Source of the DNA: Saccopteryx bilineata
Taxonomy: Eukaryota > Chordata > Mammalia > Chiroptera > Emballonuridae
Direction: 5' to 3'
Length of the DNA: 64,000 nt
NCBI RefSeq assembly: GCF_036850765.1
Contig: NC_089498.1
Location: 55,975,795 to 56,039,794, forward strand
The notes under the pieces were generated by a model. It saw only the letters and a program-made list of their open reading frames with translations, was not told where the DNA came from and ran no database searches. Below, piece by piece: positions 11,336 through 24,121 of this stretch (the first letter of the stretch is position 1; the number at the start of each line of letters is the position of its first letter). Both the position numbers and the translations under genes were made by a program.

Positions 11336-11768
11336 TCCTGCCATCAAGACATGGTGCAATGAATAGAGTGCTGGCCTGGGACACATAGAACCCAGGTTCA
11401 AAGTCTCAACAACGCCGGCCTGATCAAAGGCTCATCTGGCTTGAGAATGCAGACTCACCAGCTTGAGTGCAGGGTCGCTGGCTTGAGTGTAGTATTATAG
11501 ACATGACCCCATGGTCACTGTCTTGAGCCCAAAGGTCACTGGCTTGAAGCCCAAGGTCACTGGCTTGAGCAAGGGGTCACTCACTCTGCTATAGGCCCCT
11601 GGTCAAGGTACATATGAGAAAGCAGTCATTGAACAACTAAGGTGCCACAATGAAGAATTGGTGTTTTTTATTTCTGTTCCTTCCTGTCTGTCTGTCCCTG
11701 GCTATCTTTCCTTCATTTTCTTTCTCTCTCTCTCTCTCACACACACATACCAAAAAAGAAAAAAAAGA
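11336..11768 (+). repeat. Family A SINE, long form
   Basis: The tRNA-like head 'atggtgcaatgaatagag' and a B-box-like 'aggttcaaagtctc' are followed by several 'gtcactggcttgag' modules, 'catatgagaaagcagtc', 'ggtgccacaatgaagaat', a CT tract and an A-rich tail. The module expansion includes a 'tatagacatgaccccatgg' segment shared with the copies at 41261 and 61646. Confidence 0.9.
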
Positions 11769-12172
11769 TGTAGAACCTACTTCATCACACTTTGAAAATC
11801 TGGTCCAGCCTAATGAGTTGCCTGAAACTAAAAGATGGGAGAAGTAACAGGAGAAGTCACACGGTGTGAGTTTCAAGGCCTGCACCTGAAGACAGTTGCA
11901 GCTTTTGCCTTTGTACCTTCAGGGATGCTTCCCTAAGGTTTCCACGCAGTGAGAAAACTTGTAATGAAAGATTGACTTGCCTAAAGATTCCAGACAATTC
12001 GCCTGTCCCTTCTGAGATCCAGGTCAGACAGACAAGCAGTTCCTGAGTAAACTCAAGTGAAATTGCTAGGAAAACTTACCAGGTAACTGCAGCATTCACA
12101 GATAAAATAAACTGCTGTTGTTCAAAGTCCCTAAGTTATGGTGCAGTTGTGATGCTGCAATAAATGAATAAC
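11769..12172 (+). repeat. Probable ancient MLT1-type (ERVL-MaLR) LTR
   Basis: The last 80 bases carry the hallmark series of MLT1-like LTR ends: 'aataaactgctgttgttc', then 'agtccctaagttatgg', then 'gatgctgcaataaatgaat'. Upstream sequence is more diverged. There is no internal coding region and no partner LTR, so it is a solo relic. A family A SINE lies directly upstream. Confidence 0.55.
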
Positions 12173-12177
12173 CACGG

Positions 12178-12300
12178 CACAGATGGAGAAACTGAAGCTG
12201 ACAGTGTTCGGTAGATTGCACAGTCGGCATGGAGAGAGCCAGGATTGCAGCCAGGTCTGTCATACTACAGAACTGCATTTCTAATTTTACTGAAAATGCA
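12178..12300 (-). repeat. MIR SINE, reverse orientation
   Basis: 'cacagatggagaaactgaag', then 'gattgcacagtcggcatg', 'agagccaggattgcagcc', and 'aggtctgtc'. This is the standard reverse-strand MIR order and is better preserved than the other MIRs here. Confidence 0.75.
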
Positions 12301-13732
12301 TTTCTTTATTATGAAAAAATAATGTTAAAAGAGATGATCCCTAAATTTCTTCCATGATCAAAATTTCTATGATTCTGTGAATCTACGAGCATTTAGGTAC
12401 ATTGCCTATTAGTCCCCTCTTCTAGATAACCACACCACGTAGCATTCCCAGGATAAAGTTTCCTACATCACTAGATTAAAAGTCCAGTTATAACACTAAT
12501 GCTTAGCAACCTAACCTAAAACAAATTACGCTGTGTCTATTGCCAAATATATAAAAAAGGGAATTTAAATAGCAACCTGGTTCAAATTGTGAGGAAGAGA
12601 TGAAAAGGAATAAAATGCCTTAGTATAGCAACTAGGACATGCATATAATTATGCTCAGTACAAAATAGTACAGAATCCATGTACATATGTTTATGTTCAT
12701 AAGCAATTTTATCCAAAGTAATATACTCTATTGCATGACATTTGAAATTACAGATATCACAAAGCCTTTGATGAGCCTTTCATCGAGAATCAAGATCTAT
12801 CTAACCTCTCCTTGAATCTCTTGGAATTTTCAGCAACCATGTAAGAAAACCAATTTTTCTGAGATTGTCAGGCTGTGAGACAGGTCAAGTTTGCCATATG
12901 ATGAGATCACGTGCAGAGAGAGAGAGATGACCAATTTCCTTCTCAGTCCAGCCAACTCAGCCAAAGTGCAAGAAAACGAACATAGCTTTCTGATTACTCC
13001 AACTGAAGGTGCCATCTAACTAGATGAGAAACCTAAACTAACAACCACCTAGACCAAACCATTAATCTCAAACAGTATGCAAGATAAGATAGTGTTTTTT
13101 TATAGTTATTACATTGTGTGGAATTTCATTATGTAGAAATAAATAACCAGAAAGACAGAATTTTGACAATTCTATCTAGGTTAATAACTGCATAGCTGCT
13201 TAGAACAGATTCTCTTTCTCTCTTTTTTTCTTGACACACACACTCTTATATACTTACCTAAATCTACACACACATCTAAGCACACATATAAGCAGCAGTG
13301 TTTTCATTGCCCAATAAAACATGGGTCTAAAGTAAAAAGTGGATTGCAAAATAAAGAATAAAATATAAAAAATGACAGCAAATACAAATGTTCAAACTTG
13401 ATTCTGAAATGTCCAGCAATCATAAATAAAAAATAAAATGGAATAATAGTATATACTTCTCATTATTGAAACATAAAAAATAATTACTCAAGGTATTTAT
13501 CATTTTTGCAGAAAAAAATAGAAATTCTGTTTTAATACTGCATTTTATCCAGCCCACGAGATAATATAAAAAAGATTCTGACATTAATAATGTCTCACAA
13601 TTAGCTTTTACATCAAATTCAGATGCCATTAAAGGTAAAAATATCAAGTATAAATTTATAAATTAAAACTTTAATAGCAAACTTTGGGTATTTTTTCAAG
13701 TCATTTAAAAAGGGTTAAGTTAGAAGGATTCT
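12301..13732. other. No gene seen
   Basis: AT-rich single-copy sequence. A small (GA) run lies at 12916-12927 and CA-rich patches at 13235-13290. None of the short frames resembles a known protein. Confidence 0.55.
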
Positions 13733-14090
13733 TATATATTAATTAGAAAATTAGAAACTGACACGAACAAACCATTTATCAAAAAAATGAAATAGCTTTG
13801 AGATATATAAAAATATTTTCAGTCTACTAGCTGTTAGGGAATGCAAATTAAAATAAAAATGAGACTGCATTTTCACATCTCTGGCAAAGACAAAATAAAT
13901 TTGTTGACATACCGCTTGTTGAGGGAGGCAGACGTACAGTCCCTTTTATATCATTGATGATATGAGTTCTCCAGTGGCTCATGGACAACAATTCCATAAT
14001 AACTCCACCTCTAGAGCTCCATCCTACATAAATGTTTGCATATATTTGTGAATATTTTTTTACAAATATGGCCATTAATTATAATTCATA
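13733..14090 (+). repeat. Old L1 ORF2/3' fragment
   Basis: The phrases 'gggaatgcaaattaaaat', 'aaaaatgagactgcatttt' (the decayed '...gagataccattttt' block), 'ctctagagctccatcctac' and 'atgtttgcatatattt' follow the order found near the end of old L1 ORF2. It is strongly decayed. Confidence 0.6.
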
Positions 14091-15628
14091 AATTTTTAGC
14101 CTAACTAAAATAAATGGTTTATCCAAACATTGAAACTCTATGCAGTGTTTAATAAGTTATGTCTATATTAAAATGTAGAGAGAACTCTAATATTTATATT
14201 TAGGTTTATAAATCAAAGTATAAATCAGTACGCTTTTTATATTCACATGTATACATGTATATATGCAATTGCATTAAATATTTTTGGAAAGAAACATAAG
14301 AAAATAATAATAGTAACATACCTGGGAAAATAATAATGAGAAACTGATATATTTTTATTAATATATAACCATTTTTAAAAACATATGCTCTTATTTTCTC
14401 ACTAAAATTAGTGAAGTGGTAGAAGAAAAATGATTTCCTGATTGCTTCCAAATAACTGGCAAAAAATAATAATAATAACCCATGTGACCCAAGAGAGTAG
14501 GATTTGTTGTTGTTGAAGGTTATGTGATTTACTATAGTGAAATTAGATTACATTCCAGATAAACCTAAAATTCTCATTACCTGGTACCACTGTGGAGGCT
14601 GATGAGAGGCAAAGTAGTCAAAATTATAATAGATATTCTTCACCTTCGCTAGCTTGAATCAAACCAGGCCATTTTTATTTATTTTATTCACTGAGGCTAC
14701 ACAAAATGCTTTGTTAGAGTGGAAAATTTCACTATTAGAAAAGTTTGAAAATCCCGACATATAGAAATACATGAATAACATCACCAAGCTGTCAAATGGA
14801 ATATATGAGACAGTGGGTAATTATATTTTAACCTACATCATTCAATAATATTTGAAGAACTTTTTATGGTGTGTGGCAGTTATATATATTTATAGTTAAA
14901 TCTCCTGTACCTCTTTTGTTTGAATATATTTTGGCTACTGGCAATATCTAGAAAATATATTTGCAATTTCTGTGCCCAATTTCCAAACAAACAAAACCCC
15001 TCAAAGTTTTCTATTAAATTCTGTAAGGTTTCCTGGTTTTTATATAACAGTCAGGAGTAATTTCACATTAGCCTAATAACTTTGTCACATTTATTGAGGA
15101 GCCAATTATTGAAATCTGTAACTTCATAGAACACAACTTGATATTTTCTTCAATAAGGATAGGTTTCAAATTTCAAGTTTTGGCTTAGTTTCTAATGTCT
15201 ATGTTTGGATCATTAAATTCCTTTTCTAACTGAAACTAAATATGTCTTCTACCTCATTTCACTTCTGGCTGCTATTTGGCATTTGGCTCCAATATTTTAC
15301 TGCAAAATGAACCATTCATTTCCTTGTATGTGTCAGACACTGTGCCTGCTTTCACTTCAGTATCAGAAGAAAAAAATATATGTGCCCTGTGCAATAGAGG
15401 ACTGTGACAGACACTTGTAGCTTTCTACCTTATGTAACTTGGACAGAATCATTTTTCTCCTGCTGCTCCTGATGGACACAAAGTTTCAGAGATCATTATC
15501 TCTAGCCAGCCAAAATTCCTATAAATTGTGGCTCCTTCCCTAGGTACTTAGCCTCTTTGTAGCCATGTTTCTGTACTGCATTCTCCATTGGATACCACCC
15601 AGGTCTCTAATAACTCTTAGAAAAGGAC
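14091..15628. other. No gene seen
   Basis: AT-rich up to about 15240. From 15240 to 15600 base composition is more balanced, but no repeat or exon is recognisable. Confidence 0.55.
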
Positions 15629-15974
15629 TATTTATTTATTTATTTATTTATTTATTTACAGAGACAGAGTCAGAGAGAGGGATAGATAGGGACAGACAGA
15701 CAGCAACAAAGACAGATGAGAAGCATTAATCATCAGTTTTTAATTGTGGCACTTTAGTTGTTCATTGATTGCTTTCTCATATGTGCCTTGACCGGGTGGC
15801 TACAGCAGACCAAGTAATCCCTTGCTCAAGCCAGCAACCTTGGTCTCAAACTGGTGAGCATTTTGCTCAAACCAGATGAGCCCGCGCTCAAGCTGGCAAC
15901 CTTGAGGTCTCAAACCTGGGTCTTCTGCATTCCAGTCTGACACTCTATCCACTGTGCCACCTCCTGGTTAGGCG
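15629..15974 (-). repeat. Family A SINE, reverse orientation, with (TTTA)n tail
   Basis: Starts with a (TTTA)n run at about 15629-15658, the complement of a TAAA-type tail. It then shows 'agggatagatagggacag', 'ttgttcattgattgctttc', 'catatgtgccttgacc', 'tctcaaacctgggtc' and the head ending 'cctggttaggc'. A short direct repeat, aaggac, flanks it. Confidence 0.92.
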
Positions 15975-16111
15975 ACAAGGACACTTTTTTAATAACTGAT
16001 TTTCATTTCTGGTCTTAACTTTTATCAACATTACTCTCTCTTACCCTTTCTATTTGATACACCTCAATGATTTTTCCTTGGACTCTCCTATTTATAGGCT
16101 ACCTAGCTTTG

Positions 16112-16182
16112 GGGTTTTGAACCTGGAACCTCGGAGTCTCGGGTCAATGCTCTATCCACTGCCCCACCATCAGTCAGGCTAA
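16112..16182 (-). repeat. Family A SINE head fragment, reverse orientation
   Basis: Only the tRNA-derived head remains: 'ttttgaacctggaacctcgg', then 'caatgctctatccactgcc' and 'ccatcagtcaggc'. The body and tail are missing. It lies about 140 bp downstream of a complete copy in the same orientation. Confidence 0.75.
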
Positions 16183-17440
16183 AATTAAATTAAATTTAAA
16201 AAATGAGAGGATGTTTTCTGTATCTTAAATCATAGTAAACTTGATTTTTACAATAATGCAACAGGTTCCCAGTCTAAACTTATCCAATATGCTGAGGATA
16301 GCATGACAAGAAGTTTGTGTGGATGTACTAAACTTTAATGTTTCCCCCATCATTTGGAACATAGCCACTAAAAATTTATAAGCTATCAGATTTTGAGGGT
16401 TTTAGGGGTAGAGAAATGGGAGATAATCAGATACTTTTCTGAATGCTAATTCTAGGAGATCACTCAATGGATTATGGAAAAAGGAAACTAATAATAATTA
16501 TTGTATTTTTATAATTATATTAATATGTATAATTGAATTTGTACATCCAAACAATATAGTGAAGAATGCTATGAAGGAGAAATAAACTTCTGATGATTCA
16601 ATCCTTGTCAGAGTCAAAGCTGACATTTCAGTTTTCCTGAGGGAGAGTTCAGAGAAAGTGACTGGGGTGAGGAGATAAGACATGTCAGCATGCTGCCAGA
16701 GAAGAAGGAAAGTGAAGGGAAGAGCTGTCTGTCAGTTGAGATAGAAAAATAGAGGGGGTGCAGAAAATATTCTAGCAAACCAACTGTGCTCTTACAGCTT
16801 TAGACAAGCCAGTAAACTATTATTCTTTTCATGTCAAAAGATAACATCTTCAGGATACACTATTTTTGATTAATTCTAAACCATCACTGTTATAGTCAAT
16901 TTTATGATTTAATCTTCGCAGTTGCTAATTTGTAACAATATGCCTCTGAGGCACATAAATCAAGGTTAATAAATAAAAACCCAAATGGAATGAAAAGGAA
17001 GACAGTAATGAGTGAAGTTAAAAATAGAGATGTATAGATGTCCTTACACATTAGCCTAAAAGTCTTCAAAATCTATACATATTTTATATTAAACCAGATT
17101 TTTTTAATGACTCTACAACCTTAGAGTGACAGTTCTGGCACTATGAAAATGTGACTTATTTTTCTTTTCTTCCTGAAACATATAATCAATATATGTACAA
17201 AAATTTCTTGAATATTAAACTCATTCAGCCATTCCTACTCATATTGTCAAGGCAACATTTGAAATAGTACTAAAGTCCTATCTTTGAATTCTCAGGGAAA
17301 CTTTAAATAGCAATGAACTTTGTGAAAAATTGTCAACATTAAAAAAAAACCTTAGATAATATATTGAAAAGTGTTAAATAAATTATAAATCTTGTTTTAA
17401 TAAGCAAATTTGAACTATTAAATTATTAATAAATTTTAAA
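16183..17440. other. No gene seen
   Basis: AT-rich sequence without recognisable repeats. The frame at 16498-16683 (minus strand) matches nothing I know. Confidence 0.55.
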
Positions 17441-18640
17441 TTTTAGAATACTTTGTGATTCACAGAAAAATTGGGGACAGATTACAGGGAGCATCCTCAT
17501 ACTCATTTTTCCTTATCATTAACATTTCACATTATGATGATACATTTGGCACAACCATTGAACCAATATTGATATGCTATTTTAAACTGAAGTTCATACA
17601 CGGTGCATATTTTCTTGATACTTAATGTCTTTTCTTCTTTCTTACTGTTTTATCATGCTACTCAGGACACCCTATTATATATTTTGTTGTCATGTCTCCT
17701 TAGTTGTGAGAGTGGCTCAAACTTTGTTTTTTATTATCTTGAAATTTTGGTGGAATATTGGTAAGGTAATCTTTAGATTGTTCCTCAATTGGTATTTTAA
17801 AAGTGTCTTTTCTATGGTTCAACTGAAATTGTTGATTTGGGGGAGGAAGACCACAAGGGAAAGTTTCATTTTTATTATTTATTAAATGTATATGCTATTG
17901 ACATGACGATATTATTGAGGTTTACATCAACCCCCTTTCCATACATTTCCCTGTGGAAGTTAGTCACTACGCACAGCCCACACTAAAAGAGTAGAAAGTT
18001 ATGCTTCTCCCCTTCTTGAGGATGGAGTATCCAAAAAAATTATTTTAATTATTTTACACTGAGAGGTTTGTCTATTCTCCTGTATTTATTTATTTATCCA
18101 GTCACTTAGTCATGTCATCATGGGCTCAAAGATATTTATTTTATACTTTATGTTATAATTTCAAACAACTCTATTATGTGGCTCAAATTGTTCCTACTTT
18201 GGTGTTTAGGAGTCCTTTCACACTTTCTGGAGTTCCTTTATATCCCATACTGGGGGTTTTGTCTGTTTTGAGAACTTCCTTACTTTCCAACAAGATCAGA
18301 TGTATTAAGCCCATCTTGTGTATTTAATAGTCACTTCTCCAGGGAATTCTGGTTGCTTTTATTGGGAAGTGGTAATAGAAACCCAGGTCTGGATACCATG
18401 TGTGCTCACTGCTGCTTAGAGCCTTACAGTTTCTAGAAACTTTTCAGCTGATTAAGCACAAATATGTGGGTGTACTAATGTATATACTTATTTCAGTATT
18501 TCTATAAGCATCTAACTGTATCTATTTAAATCTAAACCTGAGTTTATATACATCAATCTAGACTTGTATCCTTGCTTATCTGTAACTTCCCACTCCATCT
18601 CAGAGAAACCTGGCTTCCAAAAACTACCATCTGATTTTAA
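17441..18640 (-). repeat. Old L1-type 3' region, antisense
   Basis: Begins 'gaaaaattggggacagatta' with 'agggagcatcctcat', then 'catttggcacaaccattg' and 'gaaccaatattgatatg'. It continues with 'gacaccctattatatattt' and 'tggtgtttaggagtccttt'. This order fits the reverse complement of the 3' half of old L1M-type elements. It is heavily decayed and may be several pieces. Confidence 0.5.
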
Positions 18641-18674
18641 AAATTACTTATTTATAAGGTATTCTGTAACTTAC

Positions 18675-19013
18675 ACTTTTTTTAAGTGAGAGGCAGGGAG
18701 GCAGAGATAGACTCCCATATGCATGCCAACTGCGATCCACCTGGCAAGCCTCCTACCAGCCAATGCTCTGCCCATCTGGGGCCACTGCTTTGTTGCTCAG
18801 CAAGTGAGCTATTTCAGCACCTGAGGCTAGGACATGGAGCCATCCTCAGCTCCTGTGGTCAACATGCCTGAACCATCTGAGCCACGGTTGTGGGAGGAAA
18901 AGGGGGCATAGAGAAGCAGATGGTTGCTTCTTCTGTATGCCCAGACTGGGAATCAAACCTGCGACTTCCACCAGCTGGGCGGACACTCTACCACTAAGCA
19001 AACCAGCAAGGGC
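18675..19013 (-). repeat. Family B SINE, reverse orientation, with target duplication
   Basis: Reverse family B: a T-rich lead, 'gatagactcccatatgcatg', 'gccaatgctctgcccatc' (from the '...agcatcg' block), the purine block, 'gggaatcaaacctgcg' (B-box complement) and the 'cagcaagggc' end. The 11-bp direct repeat ctgtaacttac at 18664-18674 and 19014-19024 proves a clean insertion. Confidence 0.93.
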
Positions 19014-19076
19014 CTGTAACTTACTCTTAAAGTCTATTTTCTAGGTGGGAATATACACATAAACACATAATCAAAC

Positions 19077-19106
19077 ACACACCTCCACACACACACACAT
19101 ACACAC
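19077..19106. repeat. (CA)n microsatellite
   Basis: A short imperfect CA repeat, interrupted by 'ctcc' and 'tac'. Confidence 0.85.
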
Positions 19107-19269
19107 TTATGGAGAACCTTATAACACTTCAGAGATTATCTGATCCATCTTCTTCTCTTTTATATATGTTAGAATTCAGCCCCACCAAGATTAAATACCT
19201 CATCCATGTCCATAAAATTTTTTATTGACAATTTATAAAAAAAAGGCAAGATGTCCTCTCTAGTAAAAT

Positions 19270-20177
19270 TATGTATTGGAAGTAATCAAATTACTGGATG
19301 CAGAGTAAAAAATAATAATTTTTAGGATGTTTAAAGATCTCAAAGCTACAATGGATGAACTTAATGAACACTTCAGTAAAGAAATAGAAAGCATCAAAAA
19401 GAAAATCATAAAGAAGAACCAGACAGAAATGACAAACACAATATCAGATATGAAGACTACACTGGAAGGAATTAAAAGCAGGCTGGATGAAGCAGAGGAT
19501 TGAATCAGTGACTTAGAGGAAAAGATAAGTGAAATCACAGAGGCAGAGCAGCAAAAAGAAAAGAGAATGAAAAAATCTGAGGAAACTGTAAGAGAGCTAT
19601 GTGCCAATCTAAAGAGAAACAACATCTGCATCATTGGGGTTCCTGAAGAAGAAGAGAAAGAACAAGGGTTAGAGACATTGTTCAATGAAATCATAGCTGA
19701 AAACTTCCCTAAATTGATGAAGGAAAAAGTCACACAAGTACAAGAAGCACAGAGAATTCCATTAAAGAGAAACCAAAAAAAAACTACACCAATACACATC
19801 ATAATTAAAATACCAAAGCTAAGAGATAAAGAGAAAATGTCAAAAGCTGCTAAAGAAAAAAAGGCTATCACCTACAAAAGAGCCCCCATAAGGATGACAT
19901 TCAACTTCTCAACAGAAACACTTGAGGCCAAAGGAAATGGCAAGACATATTCAAAGTAATGCAGAACAAGAGCCTACAACCAAGACTCCTTTATCCAGCA
20001 AGGTTATCATTTAAAATTGAAGAAAAAATAAAAAGCTTCCCAGACCAAAAGAAAAAAAATAAACTAAAGGAATTTATTACAACCAAACCAATGCTCCAAG
20101 AAATGTTAAGGGCCTGCTGTAACAGAAGAAAGGGGGAAAAGAACACAGTAAAAGAGGAATATAACTTTAAAGAATAA
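19270..20177 (+). pseudogene. L1 ORF1p remnant (RNA-binding chaperone)
   Basis: Encodes the coiled-coil to C-terminal part of L1 ORF1p, the trimeric RNA-binding protein that coats L1 RNA. Visible parts: a Glu/Lys-rich coiled coil (ISDLEEKISEITEAEQQKE), an RNA-recognition-like stretch with NICIIGVPEEEEKEQG, and the C-terminal domain with RAPIRMTFNFS and LQPRLLYPARLSFK. A TGA at 19501-19503 replaces a codon in the coiled coil. A frameshift near 19935 moves the C-terminus into another frame, which ends at 20177. The N-terminus is missing. Confidence 0.9.
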
Positions 20178-20178
20178 A

Positions 20179-23100
20179 ATGGCAATAAACAACTACATAT
20201 CAATAATAACATTAAATGTAAATGGATTAAATGCTTTAATCAAAAGACAAAGGATAGCCGAATGGATAAGAAAACAGGACCCATACATATGCTGTCTATA
20301 GGAGAAGAACCTTAAAACAAAAGATACACATAGACTGAAAGTAAAAGGATGGAAAAAAATATTTTATGCAAATAGAAATGAAAAAAAAAGCTGGGGTAGT
20401 AATATTTATATCTGACAAAATAAACTTTAAAACAAAGACTAGGGATAAAGACGGTCACAACATAATGATAAAGGGAGCAATCCAACAGGAAGAGATAACT
20501 ATTATAAATATCTATGCACCTAATATAGGAGCACCTCAATATATACAGCAGATTTTGATGGACATAAAGCGAGAGATCAACAGCAACACTATAACAGTAG
20601 GGGATTTCAATACCCTACTAACATCAATGGATAGATCCTCAAGAAAGAAAATTAACAAAGAAACAACAGAATTAAGGGATACACTAGATCAACTGGAATA
20701 ATGGATATCTTCAGAACCTTACACCCTAAAGCAGCACAGTATACATTTTTTTTCAAGTGTTCAAGGTATATTCTCTAGGATAGACCATATATTAGGGCAT
20801 AAAATGAGTCTCAACAAATTTAAGAAGATTGAAACCATATCAACTATCTTCTCTGACCACAATGTCATGAAACTAGAAATCAACTACAATAGAAAAACTG
20901 AAAAACACTTGGAAACTAAACAGCATGTTATTAAACAATGATTGGGTCAACAATGAGATTAAGGAAGAAATAAAAAGTTTCCTTGAAACAAATGAAAATG
21001 AGCATAAAACAACTCAAAATCTGTGGGACACAGCAAAAGCAGTCCTGAGAGGGAAGTTTATAGCATTACAGGCATACCTTAATAAGCTAAAAAAGCTAAA
21101 AAGAAAAACTTAATTCTAAAACTAATAAAACTAGAAAAAGAACATCAAATAAAGCCTAGAGAAAGTAGAAAAAAGAAATAATAAAGATCAGAGCAGAAAT
21201 AAATGACATAGAGACTAAAAAAACAATAGAGAGGATCAATGAAACCAAGAGCTGGTTCTTTGAAAAAGTAAACAAGATTTATGAACCCTTAGCTAGAGTC
21301 ACCAGGAAAAAAAGAGAAAGGACTCAGTAAATAAAATTAGAAATGTGGGTGTAGAAGTAACAATGAACAAAGAAGAAATACAAAGGATTGTAAGAAAATA
21401 CTATGAAAAACTGTATGCCAAAAAATTAGACAACCTAGGTGAAATGGACAAATTCCTTGAAAAATGTAATCTTTCAAAAATCAATCTGGAAGAATCAGAA
21501 AACCTAAATAGACTTATTACAACAAATGAGATTGAAACAGTTATCAATAAACTCCAAACAAACAAAAGCCTTGGGCCAGTTGGCTTCACAGGCGAATTCC
21601 ACCAAACAATCAAGAAGAACTAACTCCTACCCTTCTCAAGCTATTTCAAAAAACTCAAGAGGAGGGAAAACTTCCAACCTCCTTTTATGAGATGAGCATA
21701 ATTCTGATTCTAAAACCAGGCAAAGACAACATAAAGAAAAAACTATAAGACGATATCCCTGATAAATTTAGATGCTAAAATTCTCAACAAAATATTAGCA
21801 AACTGGATCCAGCAATACATGAAAAAAATCATACACCATGATCAAGTGGGATTTATTCTGTGGAGGAAAGGCTGGTACAATATTAGCAAATCAATCAATG
21901 TGATTTATCACATAAACAAAAGGAAAGAGAAAAACCACATGATAATATCAACAGACGCAGAAAAACCATTCGATAAAATCCAGCACCCATTAATGATCAA
22001 AACTCTCATCAAAGTGGGAATACATGGAACATACCTCAACATGATAAAGACTATCTATGACAGGCATACAGCCAACATTATACTCAATGGGTAAAAGTTA
22101 AAAGCAATCCCCTTAAGATCAGGAAAAAGGCAGGGGTGCCCCCATTCACCACTCTTACTCAGTATAGTTCTGGAAGTCCTAGCCAGAGCAATTAGATAAA
22201 AAGAAGAGATAAAAGGCAACCAATTTTGAAAAGAAGTAAAACTATCATTATTTGCAGATGATATGATACTGTACCTAGAAAACCCTAAAGTTGAAGTTGA
22301 AATACTACTGGACTTGATAAATGAATTCAGCAAGGTGGCAGGATATAAAACTAATACTCAGAAATCAGAAGCATTTTTATACACAAACAATGATCTATCT
22401 GAAAGAAAATTAAGAAAACAAAAACAATAAAATAGCTAGGAATAAATTTAACCAAGGAGGTTAAAGACTTATACTTGGAAGGTTATAAAACATTGATAAA
22501 AGAAATTAAGGAAGATACAAACAAGTGGAAGCATATACTATGTTCATGGCTAGGAAGAATAAACATTATTAAAATGTCCATATTACCCAAAGCAATTTAT
22601 AAATTCAATGTAATTCCTATTAAAATACCAAGGACATACATCAAAGATATAGAACAAATATTCTAAAAATTTATATAGAACTGAAAAAGAACCCGAATTG
22701 CCTCAGCAATCTTGAAAAAGAAGAATAAAGTGGGTGGTATCACACTTCTGGACATCAAGTTATACTACAAGGCCACTGTACTCAAAACAGCTTGGTTACT
22801 AGCATAAGAACAGGCATATAGATCAATGGAACAGAACAGAAACCCAGAAATAAACCCGCACCTTTATGAACAATTGATATTTGACAAGGGAGGTGATAAC
22901 ATAAAATTGGAGTAAAGACAGTCTCTTTAACAAATGGTGTTGGGAAAATTGGTCAGCTACCTACAAGAAAATGAAACTAGACTATCAACTCCCACCATTC
23001 ACAAAAATAAACTCAAAATGGATAAAAGACTTAAATGTAAGTCATGAAACCATAAGCATCCTAGAGGAAAACATAGGCAATAAGCTCTCCAACATCACTC

Positions 23101-23842
23101 GCAGCAATATATTTGCTGACTTATCTCTACGGGCAAGGGAAATAAAAGACAGGATAAACAAATGGGACTATATCAAACTAAAAAGCTTTTGCACAGCTAA
23201 AGGCAACATGAACAAAATAAAAAGGCAAACCACACAATGGGGGAACATGTTTGAAAATATGTCTGATAAGGGGTTAATAACCAAAATTTATAAAGAACTT
23301 GTAAAACTCAACACCAGGAAGATATACAATCCAATCAAAAAATGGGCAAAAGAGATGAATAGACACTTCTCCAAAGAGGACATACAGATGGCCAATAGGC
23401 ATATGAAAAAATGCTCAACATCACTAATCATTAGAGAAATGCAAATTAAAGACAAATGAGATATCATCACACACCAGTAAGAATGGCACTCATCAACAAA
23501 ACAACACAGAATAAGTGCTGGAGAGGATGTGGAGAAAAGAGAACCTTCCTGCACTGCTGGTGGGAATGCAGACTGGTGCAGCACTGTGGAAAACAGTATG
23601 GAGATTCCTCAAAAAATTAAAAATCAAATTGCCCTTGGACCCAGCCATCCCACTATTAGAAATATACCCAAAGAATACTGTAGCACAGTTTGAAAGAGAG
23701 AAATGCACCCCCATGTTTATTGCAGCATTGTTTACAGTAGCCAAGACCTGGAAACAGCCCAAGTGTCTGTCAGTAGACAATTGGATTAAAAAGCAGTGGT
23801 TCATATACACAATGGAATACTATGGTGGCATGAAAAAGTAGG
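20179..23842 (+). pseudogene. L1 ORF2p remnant (endonuclease-reverse transcriptase)
   Basis: Begins at ATG 20179, directly after ORF1. The endonuclease opening TLNVNGLNALIKRQRIAEW is present, but a TAG at 20299-20301 sits just before the position of the catalytic Glu block. The RT core is recognisable at 21345-22350, with [27 protein letters not shown], and the catalytic FADD at 22251-22262. The C-terminal part spans 22475-23840 ([40 protein letters not shown]). Many nonsense and frameshift changes divide it. In live L1s this protein nicks the target and copies L1 RNA; this copy cannot. Confidence 0.93.
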
Positions 23843-24121
23843 AACTGTTATGGTAAGTGAAATAAGCCAGGCAGAGAAAAAAAAATATCATATGACCTCA
23901 CTCATCTGAAGAATCTGACGAACAATATGAACTGAGGAGCGAAATAGAGACAGAGGCGGGATCAAAGGGACCAGAAGGAAAGCAGACAGGGAAAGGTGAT
24001 GATAGGGTGATAGGATGGGACAAGAGCAGAAAAGCAAATCCTGGAGGGAAGGGGGGGATGTACTGGGGAACACGAGTGACAGTAGAACCTATGTAAACAC
24101 AGTAAATTAATAAAAAAAAAA

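Larger units (their letters stand above)
19270..24121 (+). mobile_element. LINE-1 retrotransposon, 5'-truncated, about 4.85 kb
   Basis: The largest element in the window. Order: partial ORF1, ORF2 and a 3' UTR with a G-rich block (23930-24060), ending in an A-run at about 24112-24121. The 5' UTR and the start of ORF1 are missing. Truncation at the 5' end is usual for reverse transcription primed at the target site. ORF2 keeps all domains in order (endonuclease, RT, C-terminal part) but carries many stops and frameshifts. About 70 bases seem to be missing at the ORF2-3' UTR boundary near 23850. I could not find a convincing target duplication. It is dead, but well enough preserved to be moderately young. 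Confidence 0.95.

Noticed and set aside
19269..19871. A 200-codon open frame on the minus strand, the longest in the window
   Set aside because: It is the antisense of L1 ORF1. Its Ser/Phe/Ile-rich translation comes from reading the Lys/Glu-rich coiled-coil codons backwards.
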